A stretch of DNA of 59,823 nucleotides from Parafrankia sp. EUN1f (lineage in GTDB: Bacteria; Actinomycetota; Actinomycetes; Frankiales; Frankiaceae). Below, piece after piece: positions 36,195 through 44,918 of the stretch. The stretch covers positions 1 through 59,823 of the forward strand of contig NZ_ADGX01000049.1 in the NCBI RefSeq assembly GCF_000177675.1, given 5' to 3'. The notes below the pieces were generated by a model, which worked only from the letters and a program-made list of their open reading frames with translations, did no database searches and was not told the origin of the DNA. Position 1 is the first letter of the stretch. Each line of letters starts with the position of its first letter. A program made the translations under genes and the position numbers.

Positions 36195-38626
36195 CGGCCA
36201 CCACGATGGACGCGGCGGCTACCGCCGGCACGTCGACACGGGCGCCGGTTTTCGTCAGGCACGAACTGGGTTCCTTTTCTGGGCAGCGGCACGTCGGGCC
36301 GGTTGACGCGTTGCCACCAGAGGAGATCCTTGCGCTGGTCTCGTCGTCCCCGCTCTGGCCCGGTGATGGCGCGCTCAAGGATCAGCGAACCTGGACCCGT
36401 GGAACGCTCACGATCCTGACCTGGCTTTCGAGCTTTCCCGGGCAAGGGTGGCAGGAACGCTGGATCGCCGCCGGGGCAGACAGCGGGACGAGCTGGCTCG
36501 ACGGAATCGACCCCACCGACCAGCGAAAGACGATCACGCAGCGCGACGAGCTGGGGAAGGGGCTCCTTGCTCTGCTTCTGCACCGAGTCGTCCTGCCGAG
36601 CTACGGGTTCCTCGCGGACTACAAGGCGTTCAATCTCTTCAGCTACGCCCGGCAGGTAATGCGCCCAGACCTGTTCACGCGCATCGACCGGAAGGCAGCG
36701 AGCAACGGCATCGAGGGCCGCCGCCTGGCGATCGGCCTGATCGTCATCACGAAGATTGTTCTGCATACGGGCCGGGATGTGGACCAGCTCACCGCGGAGG
36801 ACATGTTCGCCTATCGTGCCTGGAACATGGCGGCCTACGGCACCGCCCCGGTTGGCATCCACACCGCTTGGTGGCTGCTGCACGGGATCGCCGACCTGGG
36901 CGAGCACGAGCACCTGCGCTCGGCGCTGCGCCACGGCCAGCGCCCGACCGCCGAACTCGTCGGTTTCTACCGCATCCAGTGCGAGCCGATCCGCCAGTTG
37001 CTGATCCGTTACCTCGACGAGCGCCGCCCCGCCATGGACTACGGCTCGTTCCTGGACCTTGCCCGCACCCTCGCGGGCACCTTCTGGGCGGACATCGAGC
37101 GGCACCACCCCGGCATCGCCTCCCTGCACCTACCAGAAGACGTCGAGGCCGGATGGAAGCAGCGGGTGTCGTTCCTGACCATGAAAGGGAAGGCCGGGCG
37201 CCCGCGCCGCAACCGGTTCGCCGTCTTGATGCGGGTCCGGGCCTTCTATCTCGACATCCAAGAATGGGCACTGGAAGACCCTTCCTGGGCGCCCTGGGCA
37301 GTGCCCTGCCCGGTCCGCCGCGGCGACACCACCGGCATGGCGAAATCCAGACGCCAGACGACCGCGACGATGCACCAACGAGTCCGTGACCGGCTCCCGC
37401 ACCTGCCAGCTCTGGTCGACGTCGTCGAGCGCCACCTCGCCGAGCAGACCGCGCTGCTCACCGCAGCGAGTGCGACGGCGGTGGGCGAGACCTTCGAATA
37501 CGGCGGCCGGCCGTTCCGCCGCATCGCGTCCAGGACCTCAGCCCGCGGCGGCGCGCACGCCGGCGTCCCAAAGATCCTGATCGAGAACACCGCCGGCGGT
37601 GAGCCGATCGACGTGACCCGCGCTGAGGACGACGCGTTCTGGACCTGGGCCATCATCGAGACCCTTCGCCACACCGGCGTGCGGATCGAGGAGCTGCTCG
37701 AGATCACGCACCTCGCGCTGGTCTCCTACCGACTCCCGGACACCGGCGAGACCATCCCGCTTCTGCAGATCGTGCCGTCCAAGAGCAACGAGGAACGGCT
37801 CCTGCTCGTCAGCCCCGAACTCGCCAGCGTCCTCGCGACGATCGTGACCCGGCTCCGGGCTATCGGCGGCGGCACGATTCCGCTGACCAGCCGCTATGAC
37901 GCCCAAGAGCGCTCGGAAGGGCCGCCGCTGCCGCACCTGTTCCAACGGAGAGCTGGCTGGCGAACCGCAGTGATCGGCTACGGCGCCATCGAGAGCCTCC
38001 TCGCCGGTGCGATCGACCGGGCCGGCCTCGTCGACGCCGCCAACCGACCCCTGCGCTACACCCCACACGACTTCCGCCGCATGTTCGCCACCGAGGCCGT
38101 CACGGGCGGTCTCCCGGTCCACATCGCCGCCTGCCTGCTCGGCCATCACAGCCTGACCACCACCCAGGCCTACCTCGCGGTGTTCCAGGACGACCTCGTC
38201 CGCGCCTACCGGGCGTTCCTCGACCAGCGCCGCGCAGTCAGACCCCAAGCCGAATACCGCGAACCGACCGACGAGGAATGGCAGGACTTCCAGCAGCACT
38301 TCGAGCTGCGCAAGCTCGAGCTCGGCACCTGCGGACGCCCCTACGGCACCCCCTGCAAACACGAGCACGCCTGCATCCGCTGCCCCAGCCTGCGCCTCGA
38401 CCCCGGCGCCCGGCCCCGCCTGACCAGGATCGTCCGCAACCTCCAGGACCGCGTCGCCGAAGCCCGCACGAACGGATGGCTCGGCGAGGTCCAAGGCCTC
38501 CAAGTCAGCCTGAACGCCGCGAAGACCAAGCTCAGCAGCCTCGACCGTAAGCCGCCAAGCCCACCCGGCCGGATCACCGACCTCGGCATCCCGATCATCG
38601 GCAGCCCCTCGCGGGACTCAACGTGA
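36191..38626 (+). CDS. Tyrosine recombinase B, long form with Cys-rich tail
   Basis: An 811-residue integrase. The catalytic domain lies in the middle-to-C-terminal third: RHTGVRIEELLEI (Arg), YTPHDFRRMFATEAV (about 624) and LLGHHSLTTTQAYLAV with the Tyr near 662. After it comes CGRPYGTPCKHEHACIRC (about 713), a candidate zinc site, and a helical tail. Large partner integrases with this tail occur next to smaller integrases in Tn554-like elements. The N-terminal ~450 residues show no recognised catalytic motif. ATG 36191 overlaps the stop of recombinase A. Confidence 0.8.
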   Translation: MTATTMDAAATAGTSTRAPVFVRHELGSFSGQRHVGPVDALPPEEILALVSSSPLWPGDGALKDQRTWTRGTLTILTWLSSFPGQGWQERWIAAGADSGTSWLDGIDPTDQRKTITQRDELGKGLLALLLHRVVLPSYGFLADYKAFNLFSYARQVMRPDLFTRIDRKAASNGIEGRRLAIGLIVITKIVLHTGRDVDQLTAEDMFAYRAWNMAAYGTAPVGIHTAWWLLHGIADLGEHEHLRSALRHGQRPTAELVGFYRIQCEPIRQLLIRYLDERRPAMDYGSFLDLARTLAGTFWADIERHHPGIASLHLPEDVEAGWKQRVSFLTMKGKAGRPRRNRFAVLMRVRAFYLDIQEWALEDPSWAPWAVPCPVRRGDTTGMAKSRRQTTATMHQRVRDRLPHLPALVDVVERHLAEQTALLTAASATAVGETFEYGGRPFRRIASRTSARGGAHAGVPKILIENTAGGEPIDVTRAEDDAFWTWAIIETLRHTGVRIEELLEITHLALVSYRLPDTGETIPLLQIVPSKSNEERLLLVSPELASVLATIVTRLRAIGGGTIPLTSRYDAQERSEGPPLPHLFQRRAGWRTAVIGYGAIESLLAGAIDRAGLVDAANRPLRYTPHDFRRMFATEAVTGGLPVHIAACLLGHHSLTTTQAYLAVFQDDLVRAYRAFLDQRRAVRPQAEYREPTDEEWQDFQQHFELRKLELGTCGRPYGTPCKHEHACIRCPSLRLDPGARPRLTRIVRNLQDRVAEARTNGWLGEVQGLQVSLNAAKTKLSSLDRKPPSPPGRITDLGIPIIGSPSRDST

Positions 38627-38661
38627 CGGCCGATGTTGGGCCAGCTCGAGATCTTACAAGC

Positions 38662-40044
38662 CTAATCGGCAGTCGTCCTCGCGAGCTCGATGAGACGGTT
38701 GACGGCGTGGGGGATCTGGGCCTCCAGCTCCGCGGTCATGCTCGACATGACCGTTTCAGCATCGGCTGACGGCACGAAACTCTGCTTCTCACCTCGCCAC
38801 ACAACCTCGAGCGGCGGACGCATGGGCGACGCCGATATATAGATTCCAGCGACGAGCCTCGACCGCCGGTTCCCTATCTGTTCAGAAACTGTGAACAGGA
38901 TATTGAGCGTGACACTGCGGGGCCCGCTTTGATTCGTCGTGAGGATCGCGGTAGCGAGCCACTGTCCTCGAGACATGTTCACACCGAGCGCTGCCGCTGC
39001 AAAGTGATCGCGGCCAATTGTGAACCGGTTCGCCTCTGTGAATCCATCGTCGTGCAGCCAGGTCGCCAGCCCCGCGGCGGAGGATGCCCACGCCGCTGCC
39101 GAGGCAAGGAGAACCTCCCCGAGCCGTGCGTGCTCCGCCCGCGCGTCCACGACCGGTTCGGTGAGCGTGCGCAGTTCCCGCGCTTGCTCCGCGAGGCTCG
39201 GCCGCGGCCCGCTTCGTGGAGGTTCCGGATCGAGCCACGACTCGAGATTCTGGTGCAGCTCTTCCATCGTGGGCCTTTCGTGAGGGTCGTGGGCGGTGCA
39301 GTGCTCGACCAGACGATCGAGGAGGTCGCCGCGGCGTACCTCAACGTAGTCGGTGATGCGGTGCCCCCGGACCCCCGACAGATGCATCCCTGGGATGGGA
39401 TAGGTCTGGCCGGTTGCAAGCACCCAGAGGGTCTTGGCGAGAGAGTAGACGTCGGCGGCCCGGCCGTCGGAATCCGCGGGATGGTCGAGCATCTCGGGGG
39501 CGATGTACCAATGCGGGCCGAGCTTGCGATCGTTGTCCGTCAGCGCTTCCTGACCAGGCGCGCTGACCAGCCCGAAGTCACCCAGCGCTGGCCCGTCGTC
39601 GTACCAGTACAGGTTCTCGGGCTTGATGTCGCGATGCGAGATCCTCCGTGCCGCAAGCGTCGCGAGCGTTCCAGACAGAGCGGCGAACGCGCCGATGAGG
39701 TCGGTGATGGGTGCCCCGGCGAGGTGCTGCTTCAATCCCAATGCCTGCGGCATGACCAGATAGGCCCTGCCATCCCTCGGGTGATCGGGAAGATGGGCGT
39801 CGACCACTGGAACGATGCCCTTGACGTCGGTCAACTCCCGTACGCGCTCGACCTCGTTGAGGAACCGCTGGTAGAGCACATTGCCCTTGTTCGGCCTCGC
39901 CTTGAAGAGCTTGATCGCCCAGCGTTCTTGTCTGCTGTTCGTGGCGAGCCAGACCTCGCCGCTGCCCCCACCGCCGAGATAGTCGACGAGCAGGTACTCG
40001 CCGAAGCGGTCGTTGCGCTTGAAGACGGTTCTCGGTGGTCTCAC
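38662..40044 (-). CDS. Serine/threonine protein kinase with an unrecognised C-terminal domain
   Basis: A 460-residue cytosolic kinase. YLGGGGSGEVW (23-32, ATP loop), WAIKLFK with Lys45, HRDIKPEN (137-144), DFG (156-158) and WYIAPEML are all intact. After the kinase domain (to about 290) there is a ~170-residue region with no transmembrane helix, PASTA repeats or other familiar sensor domain. The start was placed at GTG 40044, just before the domain, with AAAGG upstream; longer in-frame starts give low-complexity sequence. It is cargo of the recombinase element, convergent with recombinase B. Target unknown. Confidence 0.78.
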   Translation of the reverse strand: MRPPRTVFKRNDRFGEYLLVDYLGGGGSGEVWLATNSRQERWAIKLFKARPNKGNVLYQRFLNEVERVRELTDVKGIVPVVDAHLPDHPRDGRAYLVMPQALGLKQHLAGAPITDLIGAFAALSGTLATLAARRISHRDIKPENLYWYDDGPALGDFGLVSAPGQEALTDNDRKLGPHWYIAPEMLDHPADSDGRAADVYSLAKTLWVLATGQTYPIPGMHLSGVRGHRITDYVEVRRGDLLDRLVEHCTAHDPHERPTMEELHQNLESWLDPEPPRSGPRPSLAEQARELRTLTEPVVDARAEHARLGEVLLASAAAWASSAAGLATWLHDDGFTEANRFTIGRDHFAAAALGVNMSRGQWLATAILTTNQSGPRSVTLNILFTVSEQIGNRRSRLVAGIYISASPMRPPLEVVWRGEKQSFVPSADAETVMSSMTAELEAQIPHAVNRLIELARTTAD

Positions 40045-40208
40045 GAGCCAGAAGCCTTTCCGGAGGGCGTTCGATCTTCCCAGATCGGATGCCGGGCTGG
40101 TGAACTGGGCGTCATGAGGCGACCGGCGACAGCTACGCCCTCGACCACGCCGACGGGTTCGCCGCCCTCGCCAAGGTCCTCGTCGGACTGACCACCCAGC
40201 AAGAACGG
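40045..40208. other. Right part of the element, possible small remnant
   Basis: A plus-strand stretch (about 40114-40243) reads TGDSYALDHADGFAALAKVL and VGLTTQQERSARPDDSRRRS to a stop. It looks coding but lacks a start, so it may be the tail of a lost gene. Confidence 0.3.
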
Positions 40209-40283
40209 TCAGCTCGGCCCGACGACAGCCGGCGGCGTTCCTGAGCCCATCACAGGGCCGTGAGCATCGAGATCCAAGTTCGG

Positions 40284-41372
40284 TAAAGGCTGCACGGTCC
40301 TGGCGCTGATTCCCCAGGCGGTCCGTACGCGGGTCATGTAGGCGTCGGCGGTGACCTCCATCCTGTAGGTCGCGAACACCGGGTTGAACACTCCCGCGCA
40401 CGTCAGGATCGCCGTGTCCGCTGCGATAATGATCACCAGTCCGGTGAGGCCGTGGGGAGCGAGCGGGTACAGCAGCAGCCAGGGAGCGCGCGCCGCGCCG
40501 GCGACGAGCAGCACACGCCGCTGCCCGTACCTGCGGGCCAGAACCGGCGCGAGCCGGGACCCGGCGATCCCACCGAGACACGGCACGCCCAGGGACAGCC
40601 CGTAGGCGAACACGGACAGCCGGAGATCATCGAGGATGAGGACCGCGAGCAACGGAATGGTCATGACCACCGGGCCGCCGAACAGCATCGCGTTGAAGAA
40701 CAGCGGCCGCAACCCGGGGTGAGCGAGGATGTAGCGCCATCCGGGTCGGATACCGGAGTCGGCGGAGCGCTCGGGCGGTGGTGGTTCGCTCGCCCGGAGC
40801 CGCCGCACGCCAAGAGCGGAACCGAGGTAGGAGACGGCGTCGAGAGCCATCGTCGCGGTGGCCCCGAGACCTCCGATCAGCAGCCCTCCCACCGGCGGAC
40901 CAGCCATATTGGAGATCCAGTCGGTGGTCTCGAACCAGCTGTTCGTCGCCAGGCGACCTGCCGGATCCGTCATCGCTTTCAGATGCGCTCCGCTGGCGGC
41001 GGCGAAGGCGATCGACGCCGTGGTGGAGATGGCCCCGACCGCGACCAGCTGCGGGTAGGTCAGGAGATCCAGCGCGGCAGCGGCGGGCACGCTCGCGAGC
41101 GCGGCGAACCGCACCAGATCGGCCGCGATCATGACAGGGCGTTTGCGTCGGTGCTCGATACCGGCGCCCAACGGCAGCAGAACCGCCGCGGCGGCCAGCC
41201 CGGCCAGGCCGGACAGCAACGACACCTCGAACGCGGAGGCGTACAGAACGAGAACGGCGACGATCGGCAGCGCCCCGGACCCGACCCCACTGCCCGCCGC
41301 GCTTACGGCGTACGCGAGGAGCAGATTGCGGCGATCTTGATCCCGCACCCGGCGCACGCTACCACCCGCCAT
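40284..41372 (-). pseudogene. MFS transporter, N-terminal ~363 residues
   Basis: The start at ATG 41372 is followed by about eleven hydrophobic segments (LLLAYAVSAAGSGVGSGALPIVAVLVL onward) with the cytoplasmic loop GIEHRRKRPVM between helices 2 and 3, as in MFS drug-efflux-type permeases. The protein is normal to ARTVQP near 40284, then continues as unrelated hydrophilic residues to a stop at 40209. The natural end appears at 34623-34860. The gene was therefore probably split by the recombinase element. If expressed it would lack its last helix or helices. It is divergent from the exonuclease gene. Confidence 0.65.
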
Positions 41373-41536
41373 TTTCACGTCCGCCTGAAACCGCTGCGCG
41401 GTCAGGCTGGGACGCGGCCCGCACACAGGCCGACCGACCCGGTACGCTATGCCACTACGTGTGGCGCTGCGTACTACCGGTCACGGGACTTCCGGCCCAC
41501 CACGGTCGCTGACGCATTTCTGAAAGCGGTGTGGTG

Positions 41537-42451
41537 ATGACAACCGGAATACCCCTGTTCCTCATCGACGGTCATAACCTCCTGTTTCGCGCCTGTTTCG
41601 GGACCCCTGCGGAGATCTACTCCCGGGACGCCGAGCGGCGCGACATCACCACCCAGTTCATGTTCTTCGCACTCCTGCGCAAGGCGGTGACCGCGGAACT
41701 CGACAGCTGGCCGGAGATCCTCGTTGTGTTCGACGGGGAGCACGGCTCCGCCGAGCGACAGGCCAGCGACGCCGGCTACAAGGCCAACCGCGACACCAGC
41801 GACCCCGCCCGCCGGCCGCTGGAAGCACTCGCCGACGTCAAGACCGGCCTGGATCTGCTCGGGATCGCCTGGATCGAGATCGACGATGTCGAGGCCGACG
41901 ACGTCATCGCGACCCTCGCCGCAGCCACCTGCGCCGAACGGGATGTCCTGATCCTGTCGATGGACCAGGACTTCTACCAGCTCCTCGCTGATTCCGACTC
42001 CGACGGCACACGGCAGTCGGTCCGGATCCTGAACACCGCACAGCGGCCCGGAAGCCGGCTCATCGGCCCCGCTGACGTCCTCGCCCGCTACGGAGTACAT
42101 CCGGCTCAGTTCGCCGACCTGCGCGCCCTGAGCGGGGACACCAGCGACAACATCCCTGGCGTACGCGGCATCGGACCGAAGACCGCCGCCACCCTGCTGG
42201 CCGGCGGCCTGGCCCTCGAGGACCTGCCCGCCTCCGGCCGGCTCATCGGCGCGAAGGGTGCGGCCATCCAGGCAGCCTGGCCGCAGATCCTGACATGGCG
42301 GGCAATGATCCGCATGCGCCGCGATGTGCCGCTGCCTCGGACACCGACGGGCATCGCCACCACGCCGCTGCCCATTCCCGGCGACGTCATCGCCCAGCTC
42401 GGCCTGTGGGCGGCCACGCCACCGGCGCCGACCACGTCCATGGCGTCATGA
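41537..42451 (+). CDS. 5'-3' exonuclease (PolI N-terminal/FEN-like)
   Basis: A 304-residue FEN-family nuclease. LFLIDGHNLLFRACFG (first metal Asp), VVFDGEHGSAERQ, IDDVEADDVIATLA (paired acids), ILSMDQDFYQLL (Asp pair) and GDTSDNIPGVRGIGPKTAATLL (Asp and helix-hairpin-helix) are all present. It resembles the stand-alone exonucleases of actinobacteria that act beside DNA polymerase I in primer removal or repair. Starts at GTG 41531 or ATG 41537 are both possible. The next gene is ~890 bp away, so it is monocistronic. Confidence 0.88.
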   Translation: MTTGIPLFLIDGHNLLFRACFGTPAEIYSRDAERRDITTQFMFFALLRKAVTAELDSWPEILVVFDGEHGSAERQASDAGYKANRDTSDPARRPLEALADVKTGLDLLGIAWIEIDDVEADDVIATLAAATCAERDVLILSMDQDFYQLLADSDSDGTRQSVRILNTAQRPGSRLIGPADVLARYGVHPAQFADLRALSGDTSDNIPGVRGIGPKTAATLLAGGLALEDLPASGRLIGAKGAAIQAAWPQILTWRAMIRMRRDVPLPRTPTGIATTPLPIPGDVIAQLGLWAATPPAPTTSMAS

Positions 42452-43286
42452 ACCCGACGCCAGACCGGCACCGGCCAGCCGGCGGGGTCCTTGCCCTTCC
42501 CAACGTCGACGTTCCGCCGCGACGAACGGGCGGCCGGGTCTGACGGGGTCCTGTTCGGCGTGCATGTGCGGCGCCCTCGGTCTCGTCTTTCGGCCTGGTG
42601 AGCGCGGGGACCTGAAACCGTACTGACCAGTCACAGCCGCAGCCACGGCACCGAGCGGCCCGATACCCCTTCAGGAGGCTGGCGGGCCAGCCGAACGAAT
42701 CGACATGATCGCGCCGAAGAGATGTACTCCGACATCGCTGTCTGCGCAGGTCAGACGCATCTCGAGGGCCGAAGAGAAGCTTCGTGGTGGCGGGAATGAC
42801 TTGCCCCCGGGCTCCGACCATCGTGGTGTCGTGCCATACACGACGGGTCATGTCACCCGAGGGAAACGAGATGATCATGCTCTTGCGTCAGTCAACCTGG
42901 CCTGCATGCAAGCGTCTCGCCGCCCCAAAGCGGTGCTGGAGAACACGGCGTTCGCCGGTAGCTGGCCCTCGCCGACCGGGGGAAGCCGCGCCAGGTCGAC
43001 GAGGCCGGAACCGGGGTCGAGCACATCACCCATACCTACAAACCCGGCACGGCCGTGACCACCAGACGGAAGGCCGACCAGATCCTCCGGCGCGGCCGAA
43101 GCCGGCCGCGCCTTCCCGAAGCGGTGCCTCTTCCCGATCGAACCATTCGCGAGCATCGGCGTATGGAAAGGCTGGCGCTGGACAGAGGCACAAGTCGCAT
43201 GATTCTCGCTCGGCCGTACTCGATATTGCCACCGAAACATCGTCGGACCATTCCCACCACCTAACTACTCGCCGCTTCCCTACTCT
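42452..43286. other. Stretch without a supported gene before the lanthipeptide cluster
   Basis: About 830 bp. A plus-strand frame near 43000 reads GVEHITHTYKPGTAVTTRRK and ADQILRRGR, possibly a remnant of a mobile-element protein, but no family could be named and no start fits. I see nothing else. Confidence 0.4.
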
Positions 43287-43304
43287 AGGTCGGAGGAGCG
43301 ACCT
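43287..43304. promoter_or_regulatory. Inverted repeat in the promoter of the lanthipeptide cluster
   Basis: AGGTCG and CGACCT separated by GAGGAG, just after TACTCT, a possible -10 box, and 37 bp before the methyltransferase ATG. It could be the operator of a cluster regulator; support is positional only. Confidence 0.3.
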
Positions 43305-43340
43305 GGGCTGCCATTTCCCGTCTCATTAAGGTGTCGAAAA

Positions 43341-44567
43341 ATGACTTCAGTCCGAGATTCAAGCGCCACCGACAGTGCGGCCACGTTGCGGGCCGCGATG
43401 GTGGACCAGCTTCGCGCGACGGGAGACGCCATCAAGACCGGGGAGGTGGCTGCGGCGGTCGGCAGGGTGCCCCGGCACCTTTTCGCACCCGACGAACCGC
43501 TGGAGGCGGTCTACGCAGCGAACAAAGCACTTGTGATCAAACGTGACGGGAACGGCGCGGCACTCAGCTCGCTTTCCGCCGCTCACATTCAAGCGGTCAT
43601 GTTGGAGCAGGCCGAGCTCGAACCGGGAATGCGTGTCCTGGAGATTGGCTCGGGCGGCTACAACGCCGCCCTCATCCAGGAGCTGGTCGGCGGCGGAGGC
43701 TCGGTGACGTCCGTCGACATCGACCAGGAGATCGTGAGCCGGGCCCGTGCCTGTCTGGACGCGGCCGGCTATCACGGCGTCGAGGTCGTCGCGGCCGACG
43801 CCGAGGCCGGCGTACCCGAAAAAGCACCCTACGACCGGATCATCGTGACCGTCGGCGCCTGGGACATCCCGCCAGCGTGGCGCGATCAGCTTGCGGGTGG
43901 CGGCAGGATCGTCGTGCCGCTCCGGCTGCGGGGGCTGACCCGGTCGATCGCGTTCGACCGGGTCGATGAGGACGACGAGGCTGGTCTGGTCAGCCGCAGC
44001 TATCGCCTATGCGGATTCGTCCCGATGCAGGGTGTCGGGACGTTTCACGAAAGACTCGTCCGTATTGCCGACGAGGTCACGCTTCGGGTTGACGACCCGT
44101 CCCAGGAGTTCGATGTCGAGGGGCTGCGCGACGCGCTGCACACGCCGAGGCTGGAACGCTGGTCCGGAGCGGCCTTCGATCTTCCTGACGAGCTGGAACT
44201 TTTCCTCGTCACGAATTTTCCTCAGGTCGCGCAACTATATGTGGACGAGACACAGGTCAAGAACGGCGGTTTCGCGCCCTCAGCCGCCAGAGGTGTGCCC
44301 ACGCTGGTCAGCGGTGGCAGTTTCGCCTACCGCACCAAGCGCCCGAACGAGAAGACCGGCGGGTTCGAGAGCGGCGTCGTCGCGCACGGTCCCGACGCTG
44401 ATCGCGTCGCCGAGCAATACGTGGAACTGCTCCGCCGGTGGGCCAGCGATCACCGCCGTTCCGGTGCCGCCCGAATCCAGTACGTCCCGAAGGCCGCGGG
44501 GACGCCGGCGCCGTCCGTGGGGCTGGTGCCGAAACGGCATGGCGCTGTCGTCGTCCGCTGGCCCTGA
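43341..44567 (+). CDS. FxLD-system methyltransferase (PIMT-like), copy 1
   Basis: A 408-residue protein. The N-terminal half is a protein-isoaspartate-methyltransferase-like domain: VPRHLFAP (43-50), then a SAAHIQAVMLEQ helix and MRVLEIGSGGYNAALI (97-112) as the SAM site, followed by SVDIDQE; the C-terminal ~200 residues are specific to the FxLD system (TIGR04364-like). Related enzymes in other lanthipeptide clusters (OlvSA and similar) methylate a core Asp, which cyclises to succinimide and ends as isoAsp. The Asp pair in the core of the peptide encoded 71 bp downstream would be a possible site. It is the first gene of the operon. Confidence 0.85.
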   Translation: MTSVRDSSATDSAATLRAAMVDQLRATGDAIKTGEVAAAVGRVPRHLFAPDEPLEAVYAANKALVIKRDGNGAALSSLSAAHIQAVMLEQAELEPGMRVLEIGSGGYNAALIQELVGGGGSVTSVDIDQEIVSRARACLDAAGYHGVEVVAADAEAGVPEKAPYDRIIVTVGAWDIPPAWRDQLAGGGRIVVPLRLRGLTRSIAFDRVDEDDEAGLVSRSYRLCGFVPMQGVGTFHERLVRIADEVTLRVDDPSQEFDVEGLRDALHTPRLERWSGAAFDLPDELELFLVTNFPQVAQLYVDETQVKNGGFAPSAARGVPTLVSGGSFAYRTKRPNEKTGGFESGVVAHGPDADRVAEQYVELLRRWASDHRRSGAARIQYVPKAAGTPAPSVGLVPKRHGAVVVRWP

Positions 44568-44638
44568 GTTTCCGCGCTCCCGAACGGATGTCCGGGCGCC
44601 GGAATCGCACCACCACCATCACAACCCAGGAGGTCTTC

Positions 44639-44833
44639 ATGTCCATCCAGCTCGATGACCCGGTGTTGGCCGTGCCCCCGCAGGCGGGGCGGGACCAGGA
44701 GGAGGACTTCACCACATGGGACCTGGACGTCTCGATCGTCGAGTCCGGACCGGCCGCTGACCGGCTCATCCGGATGACCGACGACGGCTGCGGCACGACG
44801 TGCGAGACGGCCTGCTCGACCACCTGCCCGTAA
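44639..44833 (+). CDS. lanA: FxLD-family lanthipeptide precursor
   Basis: A 64-residue peptide. The leader carries an acidic patch and the recognition box WDLDVSIVESG (27-37), where the usual Phe of the F-x-L-D box is Trp; a Phe occurs three residues earlier (F24). The core (about 47-64) reads TDDGCGTTCETACSTTCP, with Cys at 51, 55, 59 and 63, exactly every fourth residue, and seven Ser/Thr for dehydration. CCAGGAGG lies just upstream of the ATG. It sits between the methyltransferase and LanB and is followed by a strong hairpin. The leader cleavage site is not evident and no protease gene is adjacent. Confidence 0.85.
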   Translation: MSIQLDDPVLAVPPQAGRDQEEDFTTWDLDVSIVESGPAADRLIRMTDDGCGTTCETACSTTCP

Positions 44834-44857
44834 CCAGCGCCCCGACGACCTGAGAAC

Positions 44858-44900
44858 GCGGCGTCCGTCCGGCCGGCCTCGGCGGCCGGACGGACGCCGC
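44858..44900 (+). terminator. 18-bp perfect hairpin between precursor and lanB
   Basis: Arms GCGGCGTCCGTCCGGCCG (44858-44875) and its exact complement (44883-44900) enclose a 7-nt loop. There is no T-run. Its position 24 bp after the precursor stop and 18 bp before the LanB GTG suggests partial termination or mRNA stabilisation that would give more precursor than enzyme, as known for other lantibiotic operons. Confidence 0.65.
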
Positions 44901-44918
44901 CCGACTGCGGAGTGGCCG

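Larger units (their letters stand above)
34860..40284. mobile_element. Tn554-like element with two tyrosine recombinases and a kinase
   Basis: Boundaries are set by the two halves of the MFS gene: coding sequence stops at about 40284 and resumes at about 34860 on the same strand. Inside are two plus-strand recombinase genes overlapping by ATGA and a convergent Ser/Thr kinase gene. No inverted terminal repeats were found, as in Tn554. The third small Tn554-type protein (TnpC) was not found. Exact ends and any target duplication are uncertain by a few bases. Confidence 0.55.

Noticed and set aside
38929-40191. A 420-codon plus-strand frame opposite the kinase gene
   Set aside because: It is the antisense shadow of a high-GC gene; the minus strand has all kinase motifs in order and this frame has no family pattern.
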